Source of the DNA: Nematostella vectensis
Lineage: Eukaryota; Cnidaria; Anthozoa; Actiniaria; Edwardsiidae
Assembly: GCF_932526225.1 (NCBI RefSeq)
Contig: NC_064047.1
Coordinates: 13,652,460-13,716,459, forward strand
Length of the DNA stretch: 64,000 nt
Direction: 5' to 3'
Part shown: positions 35,011 through 47,978 of the stretch, one piece after another
Layout: every line of letters begins with the position of its first letter
Numbering within the stretch: the first letter of the stretch is position 1
Position numbers and translations under genes: made by a program
Notes under the pieces: generated by a model
Told to the model about the DNA's origin: nothing
Seen by the model: the letters and a program-made list of their open reading frames with translations, nothing else
The model's database searches: none

Positions 35011-38000
35011 TCATCTAAAGGGTTTCAGGGGCACAACTTGGTAGTCGTAAGGGTTTTTGTGGTCCGAGTTTTCTTGCCCCTTGTAGTTCTTGTTCCCCCT
35101 ATGGAGAGACATAGATAAAAATTTTAGTTACTAACGCTAAATATATACACAACCACACGCACACGCACACACACACACAAATAGATCACTACAATCACAT
35201 ACAATATTCGACACACGCAAATAGATGTGCCCGCTAACAGACCATTTGATGGACTTCCAAGTGATACTTTATCATTTGGAGCAAAAAGGTTTGGAGCTAG
35301 AACATTGAAAAAACCTGATAAACCTTTTTCGGGAGTGCGTAAATAGCAGTGTTTCCGAAAAAAAATGTTTCATGAGTTTTCCGTTAGCCACTCAACAATC
35401 TGTCATTTAAGAAAAGATGCAAGCCAGCTTGAGAATCCCATCTGAATCATTTTGGTACTTTTGATCATCCGCCTGACATATTGACAGAATATTATATTAC
35501 TACAATGGCCCAGGTAAAACTAGTACTAGCGCAAAATAAGTTGAGTACACCATTGTCTCTTGGTACAAATACTATAGGAAAGTTCACAAGCATCAATATC
35601 TCTGAGATCTGTAACACTACCTCCAACTTAGTCCAAATCTTCTCGCATTCGCATGTGAATGGCCATCGCCTCCGTGTTGAAACTCGTCGTTTAAGTCACC
35701 ATTCATGTTGCCACAGAGTCCGCGAATGCTGTTTGAGTTCTTGAAAGCATTCACTATGATATTCATTCCCCAGTCCAACCTTATGACCTCGACCTTCGTG
35801 CCAGAAGGGAGAAGTACCTACAAAAAGATCAAAATGAAGTTTCTTACGTAAACGCCTAGGAGCACGCAAGCACAATTTTCATCATAAAGTAGACGGGGGT
35901 GTCGTCCTATTTTTTAGGGTATAACATTCTACTAGGTACTACCCCGTAGGTGTTTAAAGATTCTTCCTATTCTGCTATTCCCTGAAGATTCTCAGCCTAG
36001 ATGAAAATACGCGAAAGTCGTCAGAAAAATGGTGTGCTTGATACCAATGGATAAAATAAATACAGCGGTAACTATGGTTAACACAGGAAACCCGGTAAGA
36101 TCGCCAGAACACCGGACACCCAGTAAAAACGGGGAGAGTGTGTGGGGAGTTGGGTGGGGAGGGGGGTCGCTAGCTTCAACACAGGAAACCAAGTAAGTAC
36201 GTCAGGGGCAATGGTTAACATAGGAAAACCGTAAGAAACACTGGGGGTAAGAGTAGACACAGGAAAAACGGTAAGAAGGCCGGGGGGCTAAGGTCAACAC
36301 AGGAATCCTGGTAAGACGGCCGAGGGGCTAAGGTCAAACACAGGAAACCCGGTAAGGAGGCCGGGGTGCTAAGGTCAAACACAGGAAAACCGGTGAGAAA
36401 GCCGGATGGCTAAGGTCAAACACAGGAAAACCGGTAAGAAGGCCGGGGGGCTAAGGTCAACACAGGAATCCTGGTAAGACGGCCGGGGGGCTAAGGTCAA
36501 ACACAGGAAAACCGGTAAGGAGGCCGGGGGGCTAAGGTCAAACACAGGAAAACCGGTAAGGAGGCCGGGGGGCTAAGGTCAACACAGGAATCCTGGTAAG
36601 AAGGCCGGGGGGCTAAGGTCAATTACAGGAAACCCGGTAAGAAGGCCGGGGGGCTAAGGTCAAAGATAGGAATCCCGGTAAGAAGGCCGGGGGGCTAAGG
36701 TCAAACACAGGAAACCCGGTGAGGAGGCAGGGGGCTAAGGTCAAACACAGGAAACCCGGTAAGGAGGCCGGGGGGGCTAAGGTCAACACAGGAATCCTGG
36801 TAAGAAGGCCGGGGGGCTAAGGTCAAACACAGGAAACCCGGTAAGAAGGCCTTGGGGGCTAAGGTCAAACACAGGAAACCCGATAAGAATGCCGGGGGGC
36901 TATGGTCAAAAACAGGAAACCCGGTAAGAAGGACGGGGGGCTATGGTCAACACAGGAAACTCGGAAAGAAGGCCGGGGGGCTAAGGTCAAACACAGGAAA
37001 CCCGGTAAGAAGGCCGGGGGCTAAGGTCAAACACAGGAAACCCGGTAAGGAGGCAGGGGGGCTAAGGTCAAACACAGGAAACCCGGTAAGGAGGCCGAGG
37101 GGCTAAGGTCAACACAGGAATCCTGGTAAGAAGGCGGGGGGGCTAAGGTCAAACACAGGAAACCCGGTAAGAAGGCCTGGGGGGCTAAGGTCAAACACAG
37201 GAAACCCGGTAAGGAGGCCGGGGGGCTAAGGTCAAACACAGGAAACCCGGTAAAGAGGCCGGAGGGACGGCTAAGGTCAAACACAGGAAACCCGGTAAGG
37301 AGGCCGGGGGGCTAAGGTCAAACCCAGGAAACCCGGTAAGGAGGCCGGGGGGCTAAGGTCAAACACAGGAATCCCGGTAAGAAGGCGGGGGGGGGGTAGG
37401 CTGGGCAAGTATTGACTCAATAAGCACCAAGCCTCGGGCGTCAATGAGTAAAGTAATGACAAATATTTATTAACTTACAGTATGTGTTACTCGGCTGCCA
37501 GAGATCTGCCTGTAAATGTGTGTTCCGTTTGGTAGATGTCCGCTTGGTACACGGACGGTCATTGGCATGGGAGCATTGGCTTGGTGTTGCAATTGGGAGT
37601 TGCAGATTGACAGAATCATCACGTCATTTTTCTCACGTATTTCTACTCCGCAGTTACAGGAGGCGCTACTATGCCAGCACGTCCACAGGCGCGTGTGCAC
37701 CTACAAGGGATATCAAGAAATATGTCACGAAACGCACCCATTTTATTTTACTAAAAAACCTTAATCATCACCAGTTCACTTCCAGAGGGGCGACGAGGTA
37801 TGGAGTAGAGGAGGTATGGAGTTTTTTTATATCACACATTTTTATAATGTCTGCTACAGAAGCATAAGCGCAATTTAGCTACGTTATTATTACGTTATTA
37901 TAGGACATTAACACTGGTAGATATTAACGTCTATTAAATGTACACGTATCAAATTAATGTGAATTTTAGCATAACGTATTCAGATAAACTAAATAACGCG

Positions 38001-41000
38001 GATCCAAAAAGATGGCAGAATTGATTTCTTAATTTGCTGCTTGGAAATACGTTTCTCATGCCGAAAATGATGACGAGCTAGACCAAACACTATGTGAAGT
38101 TCCTTATTACTAAGCAGTATGGGTGATGTAGAAGGTATCAGAAGATTTCTCCACATTAGATTGATGCATCACAAAAACAATGAGAAACAAAACAATAGAA
38201 CGGAAATACAATAGAACTATGAGGTTATCCAGCCAATCCTGTTAGGGCTAACCAGCGTTCTTCTACACTTCACAGCAGTATTAACTATTTTGTTTTCGAT
38301 CTTTAATGATTAGTATTAATTATCAGTATTAACTTTAAAAATTCGCGTTAACTTAAAAGTGGAGCGTTAGTTTCCCATAATAAGGTATATAGGTCCGCTA
38401 CTAGCCTCAGTTGTGTTGCACTTTGAGAAGATCGCCTCTTAAAGCTAGTGGCTTAGAGTTGGCATTGGTTAGGTCCCTTAACCCTAGCAGTGTTCCATGT
38501 TCGGCGGGTAAGGCCTGAGAGAGTAGTTGTACATTGCAGCAAGAGACACATACCTCGGAGTGGTGGTAAGTATCAATGATATGATAAGAAAGAGTAGTTG
38601 TACATACCTCGGTGTGGTGGTCAGTATCAATGATATGATAAGAAAGAGTAGTTGTACATACCTCGGTGTGGTGGTCATTATCTTGGAACAGCACGTAGTC
38701 ACCGTGGTGTAAAAAAGGGTAATACCTAAAAAGCAGATGATATGGGTTTCAAAGGCGATTACTTTCTCAAACACGATATACATCGAGGCACGCAAGGCAA
38801 AGCTGGTAGGCTTGCATAAAGCCTGGATTTTCTTCTTACTTTCCGTCAAATGTGCTAAAGTGAGGGTCGTTATAAGTTCGACATTCACGATTCTCTGTCT
38901 GTTTTACTGTGACCTACCAAAGCAAGAAAAAAAAGTGTATAAAAATATTCACACAGTAATGCCTGCTTTTTAAACAACAACAACAATAATATAACGGCGA
39001 AAACAACAACAACAATAACAGAAACCACAAAACTTAGTTTCTAGTAAAACGTGATACATTTGCACGTAGAGGCTTAGATTATTTCATGTCGTCCGCATCT
39101 CGGTAAATATATCGATCCTCCGCGATCAAACTCTTCCGAAATACTGGTGACCATGGTAACGGTGTGATTATTTATTTTTTATCAATGTTTACCGTGCCAA
39201 TGCTCAGCAAGAATGCAGGATGGGGGAGTAGCTGCTGGTCTTGGGTTTGCAAGTTGCCTCTTCTTAACTTAACAAAAATCATTTCATTTTTTTCCGACAA
39301 TGACAACGTAACCGCTCAAAACTTAAAACGCCCAACAAAGCGTGCAATTTGGTCCACTGAAACCTTCGTCGCAGGGTATTCCATCGCCTTGAAAAAAGGA
39401 TACAGTTTAAAAACCAAAAATGCCTACCAAACATTCCTCAAACGTTTGCTTTTCTACCACTTTGTAGAGATGTGTACAGTGTTACATAATACACCACTGA
39501 TATTTACAAACAGAATCACGCAAGCAGCGCAGCCATTCATGGTCACGCACTAAGCAAAGCCATAAATGGTCACGCAACGAGCACAGCCATTTATGGTCAC
39601 GCACAAGCACAGCCATTTATTGTCACGCAACGAGCACAGACATTCATGGTCACGCAACGAGCTTAGCCATTTATCATTACGGAAGGAGCACAGCCATTCA
39701 TGGTCATGCAACGAGAACAGCCATTCATAGTCACGCAACGAGGACAGCCATTCATGGTCACACAACGAGCACAGCCATTCATGGTCACTCAACGAGCTTA
39801 GCCATTTATCATTACGCAAGAAGCACAGCCATTTATGATCACGCAACGAGGACAGCCATTCATGGTCACTCAACGAGCACAGCCATTCATAGTCACGCAA
39901 CGAGGACAGCCATTCATGGTCACGCAACGAGGACAGCCATAAATGGTCACGCAACGAGCACAGACATTCATAGTCACGCAACGAGGACAGCCATTCATGG
40001 TCACGCAACGAGGACAGCCATAAATGGTCACGCAACGAGCACAGACATTCATTGTCACGCAACGAGGACAGCCATTCATGGTCACGCAACGAGGACAGCC
40101 ATAAATGGTCACGCAACGAGCACAGACATTCATGGTCACTCAACCAGCTTAGCAATTTATCATTACGGAAGGAGCGCAGCTGTTCAAGGTCATAGAACAG
40201 GCACAGCCATTCATAGTCACGCAACGAGGACAGCCATTCACGGTCACACAACGAGGACAGCCATTCACGGTCACACAACGAGCACAGCCATTCATAGTCA
40301 CGCAACGAGGACAGCCATTCACGGTCACACAACGATTACAGCCATTCATGGTCACGCAACGAGCTTAGCCATTCATCATTACGCAAGAAGCACAGCCGTT
40401 CAAGGTCACACAACGAGCGCAGCCATTCATGGTCACGCAGCGAGCACAGCCATTCATAGTCACGCAACGAGGATAGCCATTCATGGTCACACAACGAGCA
40501 CAGCCATTCATGGTCACACAACGAGCGCAGCCATTCATGGTCACGCAGCGAGCACAGTCATAAATGGTCACGCAACGAGCACAGTCATTCATAGTCACGC
40601 AATGAGCGCAGCCATTCATGGTCACGCAACGAGCACAGCCATTCATGGTCACGCAACGAGCACAGCCATTCATGGTCACGCAACGCTTTCCTCGCGTGAC
40701 CAGCTCCAATAACTGGTGTCCCGAAAACCTACCTGCGCTGTACGCCATTGAGCACCTATAAGGAGGTCGAAGATAGTAGACATAGTACCCTCCGCTGCAC
40801 ATCTCCACGCACATGTGAATAGACCGGAAGCAGCCGTTGTTCCTGTTATTGACGTTAACGCACGCGGTAGTTTCCTTGGTTACCCCAATCGTTTCTGGGT
40901 GGGTCCCCCTCATCCATATCGGCGCTAAGGTTCCACACATGTTCGGCTCGGGTTTAGTGGTCGGGATCTCGCCGCCGACACTGCTAGTGAACCGATACCA

Positions 41001-41207
41001 TCCGGGCTGAAGGAGGTAGTCGCACAAGGCGGGCTGCGGTCTTTTGTATCTGTATTTTGTGCTTCTATGCGGGTCTTTAATCGGGATGTAGTTCGCTGCT
41101 GAGCAGGGGTCGGCGGGCCTTGGGCAGCTTCTCCCGCCGGACGTTCCCTTGAAGCCAGTAAAGGCGTAAAGAACAAGGATACAAGCTGCAAATCTTCCCA
41201 TTGTCAA
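35011..41207 (-). CDS. secreted D8C-(EGF)-VWD protein, copy B gene
   Basis: Inferred exons on the minus strand are 41207-40733 (signal peptide plus D8C), 39387 to about 39342 (EGF-like, CDEGFSGPNC), 38725-38662 (VWD start, HHGDYVLFQDN), 37700-37479 (CNCGVEIREKNDVMILSIC), 35817-35621 (LPSGTKVEVIRLDWG and GLCGNMNGD...FGLSWR) and 35098-35011 (terminal, stop TGA). The last three joins have clean GT/AG sites and matching phases, and an AATAAA follows. D8C and VWD are extracellular Cys-rich modules, as in uromodulin-like and mucin-like proteins, so the product should be secreted. Weak points: the canonical GDPH segment of the VWD domain and the donor of the EGF exon were not found, so an exon is missing from the model. 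The D8C exon has lost its final conserved Cys (MAYS instead of MAYC). Introns contain the 27-bp and 41-bp arrays. Confidence 0.72.
36190..37395 (+). repeat. 41-bp G-rich minisatellite, about 28 units
   Basis: Units of roughly 41 bp combine GCTAAGGTCAAACACAGGAA with CCCGGTAAG and a G5-G7 run. It lies in the intron between the second and third VWD exons. The reading frames in it are repeat artefacts. Confidence 0.93.
38527..38690 (-). repeat. 57-bp repeat copying the VWD exon end and its donor
   Basis: Three tandem units, each with CACCACACCGAG followed by GTATGT on the minus strand (one reads CACCACTCCGAG). The first in transcription order is the true end of exon 38725-38662; the other two repeat the exon tail and splice donor inside the intron. 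Confidence 0.85.
38726..39341. other. intron of D8C-VWD gene, copy-B-specific
   Basis: The missing VWD N-terminal exon should lie here, but no GDPH-type coding stretch with splice sites was found. Confidence 0.45.
39538..40690 (-). repeat. 27-bp minisatellite, about 42 units (copy B)
   Basis: Same unit as 5790-6375, twice as many copies. The part nearest the D8C exon stays in frame with it because the TAG after the donor has become TCG. Confidence 0.95.
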
Positions 41208-41304
41208 TTAGCTTTAGCTCAGAGGGAAAAAAAGAAAAGTAAAGTTGAGGGTGGCGATTTCAAAATCACTTGGGCGCATGCTCAAAATCCGGGCCACTGT
41301 GGAA

Positions 41305-41595
41305 GCGCAAACCAAGACCGCACAGGCCGCGGGCATGTCCTATAAACCAAGACCGCACAGGCCGCGGGCATGTCCTATAAACCAAGACCGCACAGGCCGC
41401 GGGCATGTCCCTTAAACCAAGACCACACAGGCCGCGGGCATGTCCCTTAAACCAAGACCGCACAGGCCGCGGGCATGTATCTTAAACCAAGACCGCACAG
41501 GCCGCGGGCATGTATCTTAAACCAAGACCGCACAGGCCGCGGGCATGTCCCTTAAACCAAGATCGCACAGGCCGCGGGCATGTCCCTTTAACCTC
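41305..41595 (+). repeat. 35-bp GC-rich minisatellite, about 8 units (copy B)
   Basis: Homologous to 6996-7213 with about two more units. It lies just upstream of the D8C gene start, so it could influence that promoter; this is inference from position. Confidence 0.93.
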
Positions 41596-42662
41596 GATTT
41601 ACCAGTTTCTGCTAAAAACCAATATGTGGGAAAATATTTCCAAACTATTAACGAATAAAAACTATGCTATATGGCGTGAAGCACACATATTAATAGATGA
41701 ATCCTCCTTCACAGCAATCACAATAAAGATACTTCTAGAGATAGAAATATACCCTTCGTGTTTTTGTACCATCCTGAATGGATAGAGTGATTAGGAACCA
41801 GGGTCTTGATGTCGGTAGTCAGTTAAATCTTTTATAATTTGTCGGTATTCAGGAAGAATTATCGGTCTTTGTCGGTAGTCGGTAAATCTAAATTAGTATT
41901 CGCTTTTGTACCAGATTTTATGTATAAACTAGATTAAACATTATTTAGGATTGAGTAGTAATTGATAACTTATTGATAATAAATTAATTATGGATTAATA
42001 ATTGACAGAAAAGTTGATGCAACATGAAAAACAGTGCAGATTCTGTAATGACGTATTTTGTAGATTGACGATGGAAGTAAAGAGTAAAAAGACGGGAAAA
42101 AATGTCTGCAGTCGACAAATATTTTTTGTCGCTAGTCACTAGTTTTCATGTTTTGTCGGTAGTCGGTTACTCTTCAGGCCAGTCGGTTAACCCCATCCAG
42201 ACCATCATGTTATGCAGAGTTATGCACTGCCTTGCATATTCCTATTATTGCGATATTGTCGTGATACTGTCGACAGTATTATAGTTTCTTTTTTTCTACA
42301 AAAAAGCATGTTTCTAGTATAGGGTAAAGCCAGTAAGCACTCCATAGTGTCTTATTCCATGGATTATTACGGGAACATTTGTGGGCATATTATGTTTTTG
42401 GGGATCATTCGCGCGCCGGGGATCATTTGCGGTCCTGTACAGACCTGAGTTTGAGATGTGCTCGCTAAAAAACAGCTCCTGTGAGCGGTAAGAGAGATTA
42501 GAGGGAATCAAAGTGGTTTCTAAAGACCACATTCTTATCACATCATCTTTAAGTTATGAATAGTAAGAGAAGATTTGAGATATTTGCGCCTTTTTGGTTT
42601 GTACTTATACTGTACATCTGCTTCAAAACACTCTTTTATGACGCCGAATTGATCATAAAGAT
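41596..42662. other. non-coding, shared with copy A 7214-8291
   Basis: AT-rich arm of the dispersed repeat, then GTCGGTAGTCGGT-containing spacer. No gene. Confidence 0.6.
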
Positions 42663-45600
42663 CTTTTAGATACGAGCTAAGACATAACACGAATAGCATA
42701 GGGACTTTTAGATACGAGCCAAGACATAACACGAATAGCATAGGGACTTTTAGATACGAGCTAAGACATAACACGAATAGCATAGGGACTTTTAGATACG
42801 AGCTAAGACATAACACGAATAGCATAGGGACTTTTAGATACGAGCTAAGACATAACGCGAATAGCATAGGGACTTTTAGATACGGGCTAAGACATAACAC
42901 GAATAGCATAGGGACTTTTAGATACGAGCTAAGACATAACAAGAAAAGCATATGGACTTTTAGATACGAGCTAAGACATAACGCGAATAGAATAGGGACT
43001 TTTTGATACGAGCTAAGACATAACACAAATAGCATAGGGACTTTTAGATACGAGCTAAGACATAACACGAATAGCATAGGGACTTTTAGATACGAGCTAA
43101 GACATAACACGAATAGCATAGGGACTTTTAGATACGAGCCAAGACATAACACGAATAGCATAGGGACTTTTAGATACGAGCTAAGACATAACACGAATAG
43201 CATAGGGACTTTTGGATACGAGCTAAGACATAACACGAATAGCATAGGGACTTTTAGATACGAGCTAAGACATAACACGAATAGCATAGGGACTTTTAGA
43301 TACGGGCTAAGACATAACACGAAAAGCATAGGGACTTTCAGATACGATCTAAGACATAACACGAATAGCACAGGGACTTTTAGATAAGGGCTAAGACATA
43401 ACACGAATAGCATAGGGACTTTTAGATACGAGCTAAGACATAACAAGAATAGCATAGGGACTTTTAGATACGAGCTAAGACATAACACGAATAGCATAGG
43501 GACTTTTAGATACGAGCTAAGACATAACACGAATAGCATAGGGACTTTTAGATACGAGCTAAGACATAACACGAATAGCATAGGAACTTTTAGATACGGG
43601 CTAAGACATAACACGAATAGCATAGGGACTTTTAGATACGAGCTAAGACATAACACGAATAGCATAGGAACTTTTAGATACGGGCTAAGACATAACACGA
43701 ATAGCATAGGGACTTTTTGATACGAGCTAAGACATTACACGAATAGCATAGGGACTTTTAGATACGAGCTAAGACATAACACGAATAGCATAGGGACTTT
43801 TAGATACGAGCTAAGACATAACACGAATAGCATAGGGACTTTTAGATACGAGCTAAGACATAACACGAATAGCATAGGGACTTTTAGATACGAGCTAAGA
43901 CATAACACAAATAGTATAGGGACTTTTAGATACGAGCTAAGACATAACACGAATAGCTTAGTGACTTTTAGATACGAGCTAAGACATAACACGAAGAGCA
44001 TAGGGACTTTTAGATACGAGCTAAGACATAACACGAATAGCATAGGGACTTTTAGATACGAGCTAAGACTTAACACGAATAGCATAGGGACTTTTAGATA
44101 CGAGCTAAGACATAACACGAATAGCATAGGGACTTTTAGATACGAGCTAAGACATAGCACGAATAGCATAGGGACTTTTAGATACTAGCTAAGACATAAC
44201 ACGAATAGCATAGGGACTTTTAGATTCGAGCTTAGACATAACACGAATAGCATAGGGACTTTTAGATATGAGCTAAGACATAACACGAATAGCATAGGGA
44301 CTTTTAGATACGAGCTAAGACATAACATGAATAGCATAGGGACTTTTAGAAACGAGCTAAGACATAACACGAACAGCAAAGGGACTTTTAGATACTAGCT
44401 AAGACATAACAAGAATAGCATAGGGACTTTTAGATACGAGCTAAGACATAACACGAATAGCATAGGGACTTTTAGATACGAGCTAAGACATAACACGAAT
44501 AGCATAGGGACTTTTAGATACGAGCTAAGACATAACACGAATAGCATAGGAACTTTTAGATACGGGCTAAGACATAACACGAATAGCATAGGGACTTTTA
44601 GATACGAGCTAAGACATAACACGAATAGCATAGGAACTTTTAGATACGGGCTAAGACATAACACGAATAGCATAGGGACTTTTTGATACGAGCTAAGACA
44701 TTACACGAATAGCATAGGGACTTTTAGATACGAGCTAAGACATAACACGAATAGCATAGGGACTTTTAGATACGAGCTAAGACATAACACGAATAGCATA
44801 GGGACTTTTAGATACGAGCTAAGACATAACACGAATAGCATAGGGACTTTTAGATACGAGCTAAGACATAACACAAATAGTATAGGGACTTTTAGATACG
44901 AGCTAAGACATAACACGAATAGCTTAGTGACTTTTAGATACGAGCTAAGACATAACACGAAGAGCATAGGGACTTTTAGATACGAGCTAAGACTTAACAC
45001 GAATAGCATAGGGACTTTTAGATACGAGCTAAGACTTAACACGAATAGCATAGGGACTTTTAGATACGAGCTAAGACATAACACGAATAGCATAGGGACT
45101 TTTAGATACGAGCTAAGACATAGCACGAATAGCATAGGGACTTTTAGATACTAGCTAAGACATAACACGAATAGCATAGGGACTTTTAGATTCGAGCTTA
45201 GACATAACACGAATAGCATAGGGACTTTTAGATATGAGCTAAGACATAACACGAATAGCATAGGGACTTTTAGATACGAGCTAAGACATAACACGAACAG
45301 CAAAGGGACTTTTAGATACTAGCTAAGACATAACACGAATAGCAAAGGGACTTTTAGATACTAGCTAAGACATAACACGAATAGCATAGGGACTTTTAGA
45401 TACGAGCTAAGACATAACATGAATAGCATAGGGACTTTTAGATACGAGCTAAGACATAACACGAATAGCATAGGGACTTTTAGATGCGAGCTAAGATAAA
45501 ACATGAATAGCATAGGGACTTTTAGATACGAGCTAAGACATAACATGAATAGCATAGGGACTTTTAGATACGAGCTAAGACATAACATGAATAGCATAGG

Positions 45601-46025
45601 GACTTTTAGATACGAGCTAAGACATAACATGAATAGCATAAGGACTTTTAGATACGAGCTAAGACATAACACGAATAGCATAGGGACTTTTAGATACGAG
45701 CTAAGACATAACACGAACAGCAAAGGGACTTTTAGATACTAGCTAAGACATAACACGAATAGCATAGGGACTTTTAGATACGAGCTAAGACATAACATGA
45801 ATAGCATAGGGACTTTTAGATACGAGCTAAGACATAACACGAATAGCATAGGGACTTTTAGATACGAGCTAAGACATAACACGAATAGCATAGGGACTTT
45901 TAGATACGAGCTAAGACATAACATGAATAGCATAGGGACTTTTAGATACGAGCTAAGACATAACACGAATAGCATAGGGGCTTTTAGATACGAGCTAAGA
46001 AATAACACGGATAGCATAGGGACTT
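42663..46025 (-). repeat. 42-bp minisatellite expanded to about 80 units
   Basis: A 3.36 kb array of the unit that occurs four times in copy A (8292-8463). It has higher-order structure: the variant series at 43735-44169 recurs at 44701-45135, an offset of 966 bases, exactly 23 units. Long ORFs on both strands (minus MLFVLCLSSYLK units, plus GTFRYELRHN units) follow from the 14-codon period; stops from point changes interrupt them at several places. I treat it as satellite DNA and not as a gene. Confidence 0.95.
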
Positions 46026-47667
46026 GGAAGGGCTAATTGTATTATTGACGCTAAAAGTGTCAATTTTGAGCGATGTTTTAGGAAACAAAGCTCCTTAAAG
46101 AAAACTTGGATTGACTCCGAGTAAGATGTCGCCTGGACGCGGAAGTTAAAACACAAAGGTAACACAGGTTTTCGCGTTCTCAGGTTCTCTAAGCGGCCAG
46201 CTATAGAAACATAAGGCACGTTTATAAGCTAAATGAAAATATACTTGATATACTTATCTGATACAGCCGCAACCAGTCTATTCTGGACCTATGAATTCAG
46301 AAAACTAACCTTACGTCTACATTGAACGCCAGTCACAAATCATTACGTATAATTGATTATTCTTCACGTCCAACGGCGTTTTCATATTAGTCGTTATTTA
46401 GCCTCATATGTAAAATGCAAAAATACCGTTAAAATTGCGAATAGTGACCGTGGTGTGAATTAACTAACGTTTGAGGCCCTCCCCCAAATCGCAGCTCAAA
46501 ATACGTAACCCTCCCCCCAAACATACCAGCACTCACCCCACCCCCCGTTAAATAATTACTCTTCCCTACAAATAAAAACTGTATGGGACAAGTTAAGGTG
46601 TGTCTTGGGCATGTTTTCGATAAAAAGTGGTTTGATTTTGGGATACCTTGATATGCTAAAAAAAAGTAACAACTTTATTCACTTGAAAAATGTCAATCTT
46701 CTAGCACGGCACACGTCTCGATAATAGGGACTCTCTAAAAACGGGGTCAACAATTCACCGGAAGTAACTTTCACTCAGACCAACCATCACTATTATTCTC
46801 CCAATGACGAAGGCAGGGCCCCCTGAATGGTCGATGTCCGATATTCGTATATTCTCTAACTATAATGGCAACGTTTGTATGCTCGCGCATATTCTTATTT
46901 GAATAAGACGTAGTGCTTCGGTTGGAATGTATGTTCATCAGAACATATGAAACGGATAAACCACTACAAATACCACAGAGAAGACAGAACTCCAGGAAAT
47001 TTCACTACACAAAAATGCGATACCCGAATTCTATACCCCAAAATACGTGACTTATTACCCCCCTCACAAGTGTTATAATGCCATAACGAGGAGACTGTGC
47101 ATCCAAGAATAGGAGGCTACATACATGCAACTTTATTTGTCCACAAATTTCTAAACATTTCAATAGGTATATTACATTATACATGTATATGATGTAATAA
47201 AAAAATAATATAAAAGGTGACGAGTGCCCATGGTTAAAATGCTTAACCAGAGTCACCATTCAGGCCCTAAGGGAGTGTCATCCCTCAAGACTCAGGATAC
47301 CCTCATTTAAGGTCCCCAATTGATTGTCATATAATCCCCCCTTACCCTCAGCTTAATTATTGAACAGACTTCTCCCCTAAACTATTTCACAATCTTGTAA
47401 AGCCTTTCTTTAAATGGCTTATTAGAGCAGTAATCCGTCACAGATTTTGAACATCAAAAATGCATTGTTTTTGAAAGCCAGTTAAAATAATCAAAACTTG
47501 TAAGCTGCACTGGTGTTATAGAATCCTGAACTAAGCTCGAGATGTACATACACACTTCAAATAAGGCTGCACTAAAGAATCCTTGTGCCCGCGTTGGCTC
47601 ATGGGTATAAAAAAAAATGAGCAAATTCAAATTTAAAACTGATTTTTTTTTTTCATCTTTTTTGTGC
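46026..47667. other. intergenic, shared with copy A 8464-10384
   Basis: Lacks the ~285-base segment that copy A has at 8683-8967 (junction near 46247). No gene. Confidence 0.6.
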
Positions 47668-47672
47668 TTTTT

Positions 47673-47704
47673 GTGACGAAAGGCCTTATGGGGCCTCTCG
47701 TCAC
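47673..47704 (+). other. 5' terminal palindrome of the Helitron
   Basis: Two 13-base arms (GTGACGAAAGGCC and its inverted copy with one mismatch) around a six-base centre. It begins at the exact junction with the host sequence. Confidence 0.85.
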
Positions 47705-47978
47705 TATGCCATCGGTTTGAGTGAGTGAAAGAAAGAGTTGTAAACAATAGAATTTCACTTGAAGCAGGCGTTCCTAGCGGTCATTCATCGAACACGTGAT
47801 CGTCGTCGTAGATGTCGCTGGCGAAGAGGGATCGGATTGATTTCGGATTACGACGTTGTTTTGAATTATAGTCCACGAGCAAAAAATGATTGGAGTCAAA
47901 CATGTGCTTTCTCTTCGCACTTCTCGTTTGATTTCACGAGCTCTTGTGAAGGTGAGTTGATTTAATACTTCTTTTACA

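Larger units (their letters stand above)
39342..47672 (+). repeat. segmental duplication, copy B, left part
   Basis: Corresponds to copy A 5599-10389. It ends at five T directly before the Helitron and resumes at 55103. The length difference from copy A comes almost entirely from minisatellite expansion. Confidence 0.93.

Noticed and set aside
39550-40355. WLCSLRDHE-type repeat protein over the 27-bp array
   Set aside because: Frame openness is explained by the nine-codon period; it lies in an inferred intron and has no conserved start.
42538-46036. Long hydrophobic (minus) and basic (plus) repeat proteins from the 42-bp array
   Set aside because: The unit is 14 codons, so all frames free of stops stay open automatically; point changes introduce stops at random and copy A has only four units.
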